Below are positions 46,287 to 59,200 of a stretch of DNA of 64,000 nucleotides, piece by piece. The DNA is from Gnetum montanum (Eukaryota; Streptophyta; Gnetopsida; Gnetales; Gnetaceae). The translations under genes were made by a program, and so were the position numbers. How positions within the stretch are numbered: position 1 is the stretch's first letter; each line of letters begins with the position of its first letter. The notes beneath the pieces were generated by a model. That model had not been told where the DNA came from. It ran no database searches and saw only the letters and a list, made by a program, of their open reading frames with translations. Location: the NCBI GenBank assembly GCA_015680685.1, contig MNCI01035792.1:106272-170271 (forward strand), in the 5' to 3' direction.

Positions 46287-46295
46287 GCTGTTACA

Positions 46296-49200
46296 AAATG
46301 AGCCCACAACCAACATACGGAGAGCAGCAGTGGTGGCTGCTGAGAAATGAAAAGATGTGCCAGCATCATAGTTGTGGATGCATGATCCTACAAAATAGAA
46401 AGTGGAGACTTGTCAGTGTTTCATGAGCTTGTAGCCCTATCCTCCTATATGCCACTTACCCCATTGAAAATGTAATAGTGGTATTGCTGCAGAGTATCTG
46501 TATTAGTCTTCTTGTATACAAATGGTGTGTTTGTGTTAGCATCAGTATGTAGTGTTATATGGAATGTATCTAATGGTCACAAGAGATTTGAAATGTGTTG
46601 TGTGGTTTTGAACCCAGGTGGTACCAGCTGTGATGCATCAACATGTAGATGTCATGACGTATGTATGCTGAGGTCATGTAGATGGTGTCAGGTTGTATCA
46701 ATATTCTTGTAATTCTGCATTTGTATAATGTAATGGAGTTTACTCTTTTATTGGTCCCTGGGTGAAAAACCTATACAAGTGCTCCCATAAGACAGTCCTA
46801 TGGATGGCATCCTAGTCTCATGAGTTGTTTAGTGAAAGCCTGTCATGCAAATCTCACGAAGGAGATAGAGACAATGAATGATTTTCTATTTATCTTGTGA
46901 ATCTTTTGCCCGTTTCCTGTGAACGCATAACAGAAGGAATTTTCTATGATCATTCCTATATATGCTGCATAAGTAACTTCCCATTAAAGTGAGTTGTGAA
47001 GACAAGTTGAGAGTTCATCTCATGATGGTACCCAAAGGTTGTTCTTAAAGAATACATAAGAAAGCTGCTTATAAATAATTTCCCAGGATGAATCGAATGA
47101 ATCGTGAAAGGCCATCTGAGTAGTTCATGAGGCTTGCTTTATAATTTTCGTGACTAGACCCGATACAAGAAACCACATAGCTGGTATTCTCATACTACAT
47201 ACGATGTCCAGGTTCACCACAATGAGTACAAGAACACATTGTAGCCACACAGGCCTGTCAAATTTCCTTCTTCGCTTAATCCTTCATTCCCTCAGATATT
47301 CACCTTTCCTACATTAGAAAACAGTGTCCATGCAGATTGAATCGGGATCATGATCCCGATCTGAAGAATGACGCTCTGCCTCATTTCTGGATCATGATCT
47401 GTACTAACGTAGTTAAAAGTAAGGCCTTTGCCTCAGCAGCTTTGCATGGTTCAAGGATCCCAGCACATCTGTGCTTGCCTGTGTCTACCATCACTCAGTA
47501 AACCGGCTTTCAGAGCAGCGATAATGCCTGCATGCAGGCAGGTGACCATGGGCACAACAGTAATTCCTACACCAATAATGGATGCACTAATAATACCACA
47601 TTTTCATATTGTAGCTTGCTCGCCATCAATTTCCTTATACTAAAGCCGATGCTGAATGTTGTGTTGGGATACGTTCTCATTAGCACTTTGATCAATATCA
47701 TCACACAAAATATTTAGAATCCAAAGCTGCATTCTCTGTTTTCAAAGCTCTCGCTGCATTGGTATTGCTGCCACCTTGTTCCCTGTGGATTATGGAAATA
47801 GCTATGAGTAATGGCTTGGAATTGCCGGTGAAATGGCAAAAGGTGTCTGGGAGTTGGCAGACTTGTACAGTCTCCTACTCGTAGCAATTGCCAGGAAGTA
47901 GATGAAGCCCCTTTGGATTCCCTTACTCAAATTCCATGTTTTTATATTTTTTAATACGGAGGACTAATCAAAGCTCACACGTGTTAGAAACAGTGTGATT
48001 ATATCATCCTTTTCATCATTCCCACATGCAGATACGAAGAAGTTATGAAGACAAAGTCATGCACCACATGTTTGTTTAGTTAGGCAATTGGTTATTTTTG
48101 TAACTAGGGCACAAAGCCTTGTAAAACCATAATATTTTTAAATTTCTATTAGTTAGAAGTCCAAGAGTCATGTCAAACATATTTTATTAAATTTTATTTA
48201 TTTATGGGTAGATACAAGGGTGAAAGCCCCAGAACCTATAGTCTTGTCCTTATTTATGCCCATTTTCCATGGCACAAGTCTCATCTCATGGACATAGATT
48301 GGCAACAAGCCAAATTTAGAAGTACATGTTTTACATATGAAATAAATGAAATTCTCTTACTGAAACTCTGCCAAATTTTTGCCTCAAAGTCTCTAACAAA
48401 TTCACAGCAACAATGACGTACTAGATTCTCTCCCAAGTACCGTTTGAAATAACATTTGATTCTTCAAGTACCAACTTTATCTAGCTCATTTGTATCAATT
48501 CCCAGCATCATTTCTGCCTTCAAACAGCATTTAAAATCGAAGGCAGTCAAGATTTTTATCAAATTTTCATTAATCTCCAAGTTTCAAGAAGTGGAAAAGA
48601 CAAAATTGTCAATTCGATTCTTCTAATAAAATTCTGCTGAACTCTTGGTATCTGAACCATCAAAATCAGATTTATGAAACTCAATATAGTAGCAAAAATA
48701 ACTTTCACCAAGATCACCCAGAAGTCAACTATTACTCATGGTCAAGAATTGAACCGTTTTTGACACAACTAGGATTTGTGGTCCAGTCATGGTTGGAAGA
48801 ACACGATTCATGGTGACTTTGTCCTATTTTGCAAATATACCACTAGGCACACGACCCGTCATTAAGTCATGGTATCATCAAATTTCAATTTTTCTCTGCT
48901 ACAACATTCACCATGATCTGTAGTCCAGGGAAAAACACTCCCACAACTCATGGTTAGATCATAGTTCTTCAAACACGACCTATGGTTCAGTTGTAGTAAA
49001 CCAAATTTTTGAATGTTGGTAAAATTTGTCATCCAGAATCACTCCAAATTCAATCCACCACTGTAGCTGACTCTAATAACAAATTGCTCTGAAAATGTTT
49101 AAAAACTCAATTTCTTTACATGTTTTTAAATTGCAATTTTAAACAATTCCATGTTGTGATTCCTGATGATCTGTGATTTGGAATTTTCAAAACCGAAAAA

Positions 49201-50480
49201 AAACAATCAACAATCCAATCTACATTTCAAAAGTATAGTCGATGTTGTTCAAGATGTTACATTCCTATTCTAGGTTGTAATGTTAAAAAAGACAAACTTC
49301 TTTCTTTACCAAAAGAAACTACAAAATCTTTTGTTGAAGGTAGAAGAGGTGCACATCATTGGATGGGATGTAATCCAAATGATCAATGATTTGAAAGTAT
49401 CCATTCAAGCAATTGTCTGCCCCATATACCAATAGCTCTATCACAATCAAGTTATTCAGCTTCAGCTTCCATCTACCATTTTTTATTCTGATCTCTACTA
49501 CATCTTTATGTCCTACAATGTCATTTTAGTATTATGTGTTTATCAATCCCATGTTATGGTGTGTCAAAACTTGAAAATGAAGAAGGTTTCTTAGTTTTCT
49601 TGAGCATGTGTGCAGGGACAACTTGTGTTGGTGAGCACAATACAAGTACAAAGAATTGAAAAGCTATTTTGAATTAAAACAAGAGCTACAAGATGTCAAG
49701 AAAGTGAATTTAAAAGAGTCAAGGCTCATTCTCCCCAACCCCAGATGCAGGGTGGACGTCCACACCCCAGAAGTCCCAACAGAGGCTTGACAGAGTCTAG
49801 GCCTGAGCATTCAGCCTAGGGTGGATAGCCCAAGATGAATGCATCCCGATCTCAAGGTAGAAGTCCAAACCTTCTCAGGAGACCCCACCAAAACTAAGAG
49901 CAGCTGGAGAGCAAACATCTAGGACATGAATGGGACATCCCAGGTAGCTATCAAAAGAAAAATAAAGAGCTATTCAAGAGGTTTTGTTCATTCCAGTTGA
50001 ACTTGAAGTTGGAAAGAAAGTTCAGGAAAGCCTCGACTAAAAAAGCTTTTTGCCTTAGGCATTTCCAATTATCTCTCTTGGCAAATCCTTGGCACACAAC
50101 TATATGAAAGCACACCTTCTCTGCACATTCTTGGTGAAGTTGGATTAGGGTTGAATCAATCTTTTTGGGAAGCAACACCACAGCTTCACATCTCTCCCAG
50201 AGCTTAGAATGTTATTTGCTTAATTGTTACATTCCTTCATATTGCATTTGTATTCCTAGGGCTTGTTATTCTATCAGTGTGCCCTAGTTTTATGAGCATA
50301 TTGTGTACATTTAATCATAGATCATCATCCTACACATCTGTTATAATTATCCATTTAGCTCTAAGGAGTTTGGGATTTTCCAAAAGGGAAAATTTCTATT
50401 TTTGTCTTGTTTTGCCCTTAGGGGTTATGTATTGTAGATTCTGAGGGATTGACAAGGGTTTGTACTTTTACTCAAAAGGG
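46296..50480. other. Long stretch without recognised genes
   Basis: Presumed FTSHI5 intron or intergenic. No exon of the missing FTSHI5 N-terminal half was found here on the minus strand. 49560-50490 has the look of an LTR (GATGTCC-like repeats, then a transcript-leader-like tail), but I could not set its ends. Confidence 0.35.
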
Positions 50481-50489
50481 TTTCTAAAC

Positions 50490-51045
50490 ATGGCCTACTC
50501 TTGCTTCTAGCATCATCTCTGCCCCAAGCAGCTCACTGTTGTGATCTTCCTCTATTTTCAACATTTAAAGCCTCTTCTCCAAATGATGTTGATTGCATGG
50601 TTGCTTTTCTCTTTTCAGCATCCAACAAGGATGCCACAGTAGTGTCAAAATCCAATGTTCCACATGTTGCACTAATTGTCGTCACTATCTATTGTTTTTC
50701 AACTATCTGGAAGAGAAGAGACCAACAACAATGATTTAACTTCATCATCTAACACTACCTTCACTATTTTCAGCTGTGAGGTGCCAAGCCACTGTACTAT
50801 TCTCCTTCATCTTCAACCTAAATAACCTCCTCATCTGAGAAACTTGGTTTGCTCTTGATGGTTGCTCGTACAGCTTGATTAGCTTTTTCCACAAGCCTTC
50901 TGTTGTACTCTCATCCACAACTGTATACAGAATTTCATCAAACAAGCAAGATCTGATCACAAATACTGATTTCCAAACCAGTTTGTCCGATATTCATGAG
51001 ACATTTTCTGAGGCCTCTTCATTGCCCCCTCTATGATGGAAGCTT
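50490..51045 (-). pseudogene. Copia gag fragment, inverted relative to its neighbour
   Basis: The minus strand reads KLVWKSVFVIRSCLFDEILY, DESTTEGLWKKLIKLYEQPS and QMRRLFRLKMKENSTVAWHL. After a frameshift come VLDDEVKSLLV-like text and a LLDAEKRKATMQS-like text. This is the UBN2-type Gag of Ty1/copia, from a family different from the plus-strand element that abuts it at about 51053. There is no pol. Confidence 0.75.
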
Positions 51046-51120
51046 CACATTCCTGCTGATTGGAGAAAAATTAAGACTAGGGCATTATCTTTCATTCATC
51101 CAACCCTAAGCAATGGAATT

Positions 51121-54100
51121 TTGGCCTCAATCAAACTTGATATGGATCCACATGATCTGTGGCAAACGCTGAAGAATAGGTTTGACAAAGTATCAGGTTT
51201 GAATACCTTTCACATTTATCAGAAATTTTTTAGATGCAAGAAGAGATCTGATGTGTCTTTTCAAGATCATTTGGATGAGATGATGGGAAATCTGAATAAG
51301 TTGGAGGAATATAAAATTGTTATTCCAGATTTAGTTAAATCCTATGGTTTGTTAGACTCCTTATTTGATTCTTGGTCTGCAATTGTGACATCTATTTCTA
51401 CTTCTATGAGTGTTTCATCTATGACATTTGAACAGGTTGTGTCTACCCTTTAGGATTCAGAAGGAAGAGTAGATGAGTCTTCTAGATCTAGAAATGTTCA
51501 TGTAGCAAAGGAAAGAGGTAGAAGTAGGAGATGTTTCCCGAGTAGGGGGAGAAGCACGGACAAAGGAGTATCACATGGTAGAACTCAAACTCAAGAGTGC
51601 TGATACTGCAAGAAGAAAGGTCATTTGAAAAAGGATTGTTTTGCATGGAAAGCACAGAAAAATAAAGGAAAAGAGAAGAAGTCAGAAGAAGGAACATCAG
51701 AGGTACATGTAGCTGATGAAAATGTTAGTTTTCTGATTCAAGAACAATGTACAATGGTGGCAGATGGATGTAGTAGTGACATCTGGTTGATTGACAAAGG
51801 TGCCTCCTTTCATATTTGTCCAAATAAGTCTTGTTTTGCATCTTATCATAAAGTTGAATCTAGTTTTGTATATGCTACTAATGGAAAAGCTTTAAAAGTT
51901 CTTGGAATTGGAAGTATAAGTCTGCAACAAGCAAAGATGCCAAAGGTGACAATAGATAATGTTAGATATGCTCCTGAAGTTACAAAGAAGTTGATTTCAG
52001 TTCCACAACTGGTTGATTTAGGTCTGAATTTTAGTAGTGGAGGTGGACATTGGAGGATTTCCAAGGGAATCATGACCATTCTGAAAGGAAAGAAGGAGGG
52101 CAACTTATATACATTGATGGCAGATTCATGCAGCTCTATTGCAACAGTTTCTAATACAGAAAATTATGAAGTGTGGCATAGACGTCTTGGACACATTGGC
52201 TGGTCAAGCTTAAAGGTACTTCAAAATCAGACTCTCATTCCTGTATTTTCTTATGCTCAAACTGATCGCAAAGACTGTTTAGTTGGAAAATCTAAGAGAA
52301 ACTTTCGTAGGGATTTGGACAGCAAAAAGAAAAATAAGTTAGAATTGGTTTATTTTGATGTTTGTGGTCCTATGACTCCCATTTCTCTTGGTGGATCTAT
52401 TTATTTTGTGACTTTCATAGATGATTGTACAAGGAAGGTAGGTCTGAAAATAAAAAAATCAAAAGATAAAGCGTTTTCAGTTTTCAAAACATTTGTTGCA
52501 AGAGTAGAAAATAAAACAGGTCTGAAAATAAAATGTTTGCAAACTAATAATGGTGGGGAGTACACTTCTAAAGTATTTGCTGATTTTTGCAACATCAAAC
52601 GAATTAGGCACATTCGTACCCCTCCTAGTACACCACAGGAAAATGGAGTTGCTGAAAGATGCAACAGAACATTGTTGGATCGTGCTAAAACAATGGTTTC
52701 AGGTGCAAGCCTACCTAAGACATTTTGGGGAGAGGCAATTACGACTGCTGCATATTTGGTGAATAGGTTTCCACATTCTTCAATTGATAATGCTGTTCCA
52801 GAAGTTGTTTGGAAAGGTAAAAACGTTTCATACAGTCATTTAAGAGTTTTTGGATGTGAGGCATTTATGCACATTCCAAAGGAAAACAGAACTAAGTTGG
52901 AGGACAGGGCTAAAAGTTGCATATTTGTTGGATATGGAGAAGATCAGTTAGGATTCAGACTTTGGGATCCTAAATTGAAACGTGCAGTGAGATCAAGGTA
53001 CGTTAAATTCAGAGAAAATGTGATGTTTAGTGAGCTGCAAAAGAAAGACAAGGACAAAAATGGCACAGAAAGCATAAGGACTCCTTTTAGCGTGACTAAA
53101 GAAATTGAAAATGATGAAATTCATGGATTTTCCAGATCTGGAAACTTTGGACAACATGCTGAAATTACATGGCAGCAAGCTGAGAACTTAGGACAACAAG
53201 GAGAAAATGTAGGACAGCAAGAAAATGAGGTAAAAAATGATGAACAACAAGCTACAGATGTGTCTCATTGGGTTAGAAGGTCAACCAGAACTACCAGACC
53301 TCCTGACAGGTACTCTCCCTCATTGAATTATATACTTTACAACGATAGTGGTGAACCAGAAACAATGAAGGAAGCCATGACATGTGTTGATGCCACAAAG
53401 TGGAAGGCAGCTATGAATGATGAATGGGAATCACTCCAACAGAACAAAACCTAGGAGCTAGTTCAGTTGCCAAAAGGGAGAAAACTCTTGGAGTGCAAGT
53501 GGCTATACAGAATTAAATCAGAGGCAAATGGGGAAAAACGTTTCAAGGCTAGGTTGGTGGTGAAAGGCTATGCACAGAAACCAAGTATTGACTTTCAAGA
53601 AATTTTTTCTCCAGTAGTAAAACACTCTTCTATACGTTTAGTGCTATCATTGGTGGCCTGCATGGACTTAGAGTTGGAACAACTTGATATAAAAACAGCA
53701 TTCCTCCGTGGAGATTTGGAGGAGGAAATTTACATGAAACAGCCAGAAGGGTATGAAGAACAGCAAGGTTTAGGTCTGGTTAGTAAACTGAAAAAGAGTT
53801 CATATGGTTTGAAACAAGCCCCTAGGCAGTGGTATAAAAGGTTTGATACTTTCATGAAGAAGCTATCTTATCAGAAAAACAACCTAGACCACTGTGTGTA
53901 TTTTTCTGGAGATGTTTCAAGTAAATTTACAGTGTTGTTGTTGTATGTTGATGATATGCTAATTGCTGGAAATGATATAGCAGAGATAAAACGTTTAAAA
54001 TTGGAAATGGGCAAAGAATTTGCTATGAAGGATTTGGGACAGGCAAAGAAAATTCTTGGTATGAATATTTACAAGGACAGAAAAAGGAAGAAGTTGTCGT

Positions 54101-54909
54101 TGAGTCAGGAAGATTACATTGGAAAGGTTCTAAAGCATTTCAACATGGAGGATGCAAAACCTGTAAGTACACCTTTTTCAGCACAATTTAATTTATCAAA
54201 GAAGGACTGTCCACAGTCAAAAGAGGATTTTGAAAAGGTTAAAAATATCCCATATACTTCTGCTGTTGGGTCATTGATGTATGCCATGGTTTCTACACGT
54301 CGTGATATTGCTTATGCCGTTGGAGTAGTTAGTAGATTTATGACCAACTATGGGTGGAATCACTGATTAGCTATCAAATGGATTTTAAAATATTTAAAGG
54401 GCACAAAAGCACATTGCTTATGTATTGGAGATGCTAATCTGCACATTGAAGGTTTTGTAGATGCAAACTTTGTTGCTGATCTTGATACAAGACAATCTTC
54501 TACAGGGTACACATTTATTTTTGGTGGTGCAACAGTAAGTTGGTTGTCACGTCTACAACGACTAGTAACTTTATCTACAACTGAATCAGAGTACATAGCC
54601 CTCACAGAAGCATACAAGAAGACGTTATGGATGAAGAGATTTTTGCAGTCTCTTGGATTAAAACAACAAAGGTATGTTGTGTTTTGTGATAGTTTGAGTG
54701 CAATCCATCTTGCAAAGAATTCTTCCTTTCATGCCAGGATAAAACATATAGATGTCTGATTCCACTTCATAAGAGAAATCATAGAGGATGGCTTGGTGCA
54801 TGTTCAAAAGGTCCATACAAAGCTCAACGTTGCTGATGCTTTAACAAAACCAGTGATAGCTGAAAAACACATTTTCTGTAGGAAGAAGCTTGGGATAACT
54901 GAAGCTTAA
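51121..54909 (+). pseudogene. Copia gag-pol polyprotein, broken
   Basis: Gag DPHDLWQTLKNRFDKVSGLN; zinc knuckle with a stop in it (C, stop, YCKKKGHLKKDC, about 51600). The protease motif is WLIDKGASFHIC, Lys replacing Ser/Thr in D-S/T-G (Asp at 51793). In the integrase the first Asp is at 52357, then LQTNNGGEY, where the second catalytic Asp is Asn (52546-52548), and Glu is at 52654. The spacing 62 and 35 matches a D,D35E enzyme. Reverse transcriptase has intact YVDD (53944-53955). RNase H reads WLSRLQRLVTLSTTESEYIA. Stops lie at 51454, 51603, 53452, 54364 and 54757; two or more replace Trp (TGG to TGA) or Gln. Confidence 0.85.
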
Positions 54910-54962
54910 TCAGAAGTGCACATCCCTTAAAGGCTAGTTGGATTTGTCTTCAAGGGGGAGTT

Positions 54963-55549
54963 TGTTGGAAAAATGAAGACAAATACATTAAGTGTTGTAT
55001 TTCCTTTTATGTTGCATTTGATGTGGGGATGTGTTTTATCCCACATGTATTAGGATTGGGGTTTGGTCCTCATGTTTCTTCATAAATAGAAGGCTTGGGG
55101 TAGCCTTTAGTGTGTGCTTTGAAGTGAAAGCATTGTATCAAGGTTTTACCTTGGAGACGTGAGTCTTGTTGGTGTTGATCTGAGATCTATTGGAATAACA
55201 GATTGGGTGTTTGGAAAAGTTACAAGGACGGCTTGTGTCCTGAAGATTTGAGAAGAATAGAAGGCAGATCAGCATTGTTGTGGAAGTAGGGTAAAAAGGG
55301 CCCGAACCACATAACTCTCTGTGTTCTTGTGCTATTTTTACTGTTTTCATTCTGCTTTCATTTTGTTATCACATTAAATGTTTGCTAGAGTTTAGAACGT
55401 TTTGAGAGTGATTTATAGTGTTTCTTGACCTGCTACAGTGCAATATTTTGCCTCTAATGATTTATTCAGATCTGTAGGGTTCTAATAATTTCTCTAGAGC
55501 ATTTGTAGTGTGTTTTCAGATCTAACTGTTTTCAGATCTGATTATAACA
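54963..55549 (+). mobile_element. 3' LTR of the truncated Copia
   Basis: TGTTGGAAAAATGAAG to GATTATAACA, 587 bp, with TG...CA ends. It is alignable over its length with the LTR at 41702-42270 (569 bp). GAAGCTTAATC just upstream holds the pol stop at 54907-54909. Confidence 0.85.
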
Positions 55550-55891
55550 TCAAGCACATCAAGGCAGGTTCCATCATTTATGTGCTCCTAAATTTCCTAG
55601 ATCCATAGTCTATTATCATTGTCATAGAAGTGGTCACATCAAGGCCTTTTTCCAAAATAGAAATGCACAAGTTCAAGATCCTTCACTTGATTAATTAGGG
55701 GAACCATTGCAGAAGCAACATGTAGGGAAGAATTGTGAGAAGATGGATACCTAAGGAGAGTACTCAAAACTTGAACCAAACATACAGGCCACAACAAGCA
55801 AGGAAACTCCCTCCAGAACCAACACCTGCCAAAAGAATCAAGACACAATACAAGGATGACAACACAGGCCTAGAAATCAAGGGAAGAGAGA
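55550..55891 (+). pseudogene. Zinc-knuckle remnant of a gag-like ORF
   Basis: A plus-strand frame reads VYYHCHRSGHIKAFFQNR at about 55605, a degenerate CX2CX4HX4C knuckle in which the outer Cys residues are lost. A Gln/Lys-rich tail follows. The complete Copia inserted into it at 55892-55896; the interrupted sequence continues at 60977. Confidence 0.45.
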
Positions 55892-55896
55892 GCAAG

Positions 55897-56191
55897 TGTG
55901 GAAGATGATGTGTAGACATTCCACATTTTTAGGAGTTTGATCTCATCCTTCTACCTTTTCTGAATAAGATGAGATCCTAGTTGTCCATGCTTATCCATAT
56001 TCATGTTTATCTATACCCATGAATGTCTCATCCTTGAATGTTGTTGGAAGAATCCAACTTTATATATTTGTAGCAGCACATACTCATAATAACAGATTGA
56101 AGATTAGCAGATTAAGAGAGTTTATTTTTGTTCTTTACTTTCTGCTCAACATAGGTAGAAGATCCAGGGCCCTTTAGTTTAAGGTTTTTCA
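55897..56191 (+). mobile_element. 5' LTR of the complete Copia
   Basis: TGTGGAAGATGATG to GGTTTTTCA. A TATATATT at 56061 is a plausible promoter element. Confidence 0.95.
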
Positions 56192-56193
56192 TT

Positions 56194-56205
56194 TGGTATC
56201 GGAGC
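56194..56205 (+). promoter_or_regulatory. Primer binding site, initiator tRNA-Met type
   Basis: TGGTATCGGAGC, two bases after the LTR. It differs by one base from the usual plant Copia site TGGTATCAGAGC. Confidence 0.85.
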
Positions 56206-56243
56206 TAGGTTAGCTCAAATTCTTGACAACAGATCTCTCCAGA

Positions 56244-59200
56244 ATGGCCCAAAACAACGGATCCGTGTCTCTCCAAATTCCTGTATTCAATGGAGAAAAT
56301 TATGAATATTGGGCAATCAAGATGAAGACATTCATGATCTCACAAGATCTGTGGGATATTGTTGAAGGTGGCTTTCAAGATGCTGATCAAGCTGCATTTC
56401 AAGCCTTGACAGAAGATGAAAAGAATGAAGTCAAGAAGCTTCGAAAAAAGGATGCAAAAGCACTATTCATCATTCAATCTGGGTTAGATCTGACAGTCTT
56501 TCCCAAAATCGTCATGCATCAAACAAGCAAAGCTGCATGGGATGCACTGGAGATTGCATACAAGGGATCTTTGAAAGTTCGTGTTGTCAAGTTACAAGCC
56601 TTCAGGAAAGATTTTGAATCTCTGCAAATGCTAGATTCAGAAAATATCGATCAATACATCAGCCGATTTCAACAAGTTCGAAATGGACTTGACTCCTGTG
56701 GAGAAACGCTTGAGGAAAGGCGTGCTGTTGAAAAGATCCTTCGAAGTGTGACCCGACGATATGATCCCCTCGTCGTGGCTATTGAAGAAGCAAGAGATCT
56801 CGATAAGATGACCATGGTTGAGCTCGTAGGAAGCTTGAAGACATACGAGCAAAGAATTGCTGATCGTGAAGATACACCAGCAAATGCATTTCACGCACAA
56901 TTCCAGAGATCATCCAATCAACATCAAAATCAACGATCCTCAAGTGGATCCTCCTTCCGAGGACGTGGACGCGGTCGCGGCAGATCTGGAGGTCGTGGTC
57001 GTGGACGATCAAATCAATCAAATGATGGTAAGCATTGTGATTTCTGTGGTACCAACACCCACAATACTAATGAATGTTGGTCTAGGAAAAAGCATGAAAA
57101 GAAAGGCAAAGCAAAAATTGCAGAGGATGAAGATCTCCAAAAGCATCACCAAAAAGGTGAGCAATTGTTTTATACCGAAGAGGAGGAAGATCACCTCCTG
57201 ATCTCTACCAAGGCATCAGATGCTAGCGACACCAACACGTGGTATGTTGATAGTGGGTGCAGCAATCACATGACTGGGAACAAGACACTCTTCTCAAGTC
57301 TAGAACCATATGATGGAATGGTCACCATAGGTAATGGGAAGAAGTTACCCATTGCTGGAATTGGATCGCTTGCCTTTACAACCATGCAAGGTAACAACTA
57401 TGTTATTTCCCAGATCTACTTTGTTCCAGATCTTTCCAAGAATCTATTCAGTGTGGGACAATTATGTCGCAATGGGTATCGTGTTGCATTTGAAAAGCAT
57501 GTTTGTAAAATCTCTAAGGCTGATGATGATAAGGATATTGCCGTTATCCCTATTAGCAAAAACCAAATGTATAAGTTGCAGATACAAAAAGATGTTCAAT
57601 GCCTCACTGTCACAGATCACATCGCATGGTTGTGGCATGCTCGATTAGGACATGTCAACTTTGGCTCAATGGACCGCATGCAGAAAGCAGGACTCGTAAG
57701 AGGTATGCCTAAATTTTCCTTGCCCAATAGTCATGATTGTGGCATCTGTCAACTAGGGAAAATCACCAGATTGCCGTTTCCTAGGAAAGAACATCGATCT
57801 CCAGACAAATTAGATCTAGTTCATATGGATTTATGTGGTCCCATGCAAGCATTGAGTCTCGGTAAAACCCGCTATCTGTTCATCATTGTGGATGATTTCT
57901 CCAAATTCACTTGGGGTTATTTTATGAAATTAAAAGATCAAACCTTGGGTTTTTTTAGAGAATTCAAGGTGGCAGTGGAAAATCAAAGTGGCCATACCAT
58001 CAAGCACATCCGAACAGATCGTGGTGGTGAATTTTTGTCCCACGAATTTACCGACTTCTACAAGAAACATGGCATTATTCATCAAACAACCACGTCTTAT
58101 ACACCCCAACAAAATGGCATCGCTGAACGGAAAAATCGGACCGTGGTTGAAATGGCCCGGTGTTTCCTGCACCTGTCTTCCTTAGCGGATACATTTTGGG
58201 CAGAAGCTTGTGCCACCGCAATTTATCTTTTAAATAGGGTGCCTTCCCGATCCATTCAAAATAAAATGCCCTATAAATTCTGGCATGGTCGTACACCCAA
58301 TATTTCCCACTTAAAAATCTTTGGTTCGCCCTGCTATGTGCACATTCCTGCCCCCACCCGCCAGAAATTCCATGGAAAAGCTCAGCCTTGTATTTTCGTT
58401 GGCTATTCTCCAACCTCTAAAGCCTACCGCTGCTATGACCCCACCCATCACAAGATCGTTGATTCCCGTGACGTCCGATTTTTGGAGCAGGATTGTTTTG
58501 ACTCTAATCTCTTTTTTCCAGGCGGCAAAAATTTTTGTGCAGGCACCAGCACCAATCCGTTTTTTCAGCAACGCCAACCCCTCTACCGCCACGCCACCCT
58601 TACTCCCGCATCGCCAGGTTGGCAGCTATCTCGGGAACCTGCCAACCGGGGACCTGCCTCCATACCTCCTGGTCCCCCTGGCCCCTATGCATTTACCAGG
58701 CCCCAATGGCCCCCTGGTTCCGTCGGGTCTGCCTCGCCTGTTCCCCACACGTTGGCGCCTCTCCCTCCCCGTGCTTCTGCGTCGCAGACCATCGCCGTTT
58801 CTCTTCCTCTGTCTACTCCGTTTTCTACAGCACCGCTCTCTCCGATCCGATCCGTCGACCTGCCCTCCCCGATCCGCTCCGTCGACGTGCCTTCCCCGAT
58901 CCTCTCCTCAGCACCGACCCCCTCTCCTCCTCGGCCATTTTTTTCTTCCTCCCGGGTGGCTCTCTCTCACCCAGCCACCCAAATGCTGGATCTGAATTTT
59001 CAGCGATGCTTCACCCGCAGTCGTTCTCACCAGCAACCTGTTCAACCGCCCCCAGATGATTCCGCCGCTACCTCTGCTCTCTTCTCCAATGTGGGTGATG
59101 AATTTTACGCGCTACTTACGCCGCTGGGGGGAGCTCTGATGGTTTGGTAGAACCCTCCACCATCGTTGAAGCTGCGCTGGATGATCGTTGGATTGCTGCA

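Larger units (their letters stand above)
51053..55549 (+). mobile_element. 5'-truncated Ty1/copia retrotransposon with 3' LTR
   Basis: Starts abruptly inside gag at GCTGATTGGAG, the same text as 41.5 kb on the minus strand. It runs through gag, protease, integrase, reverse transcriptase and RNase H in Copia order, then a polypurine tract CAAGGGGGAGTT (54951-54962) and a 587-bp 3' LTR (54963-55549). The 5' LTR and primer site are missing. The same family left the truncated copy at 41359-42270. Confidence 0.85.

Noticed and set aside
51846-52664. Minus-strand genes opposite the truncated Copia
   Set aside because: Antisense of the protease and integrase coding region, with no motif of their own.
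58321-59059. Two plus-strand genes of 224 and 174 codons
   Set aside because: Out-of-frame shadows of the GC-rich Pro/Ser tail of the complete Copia.
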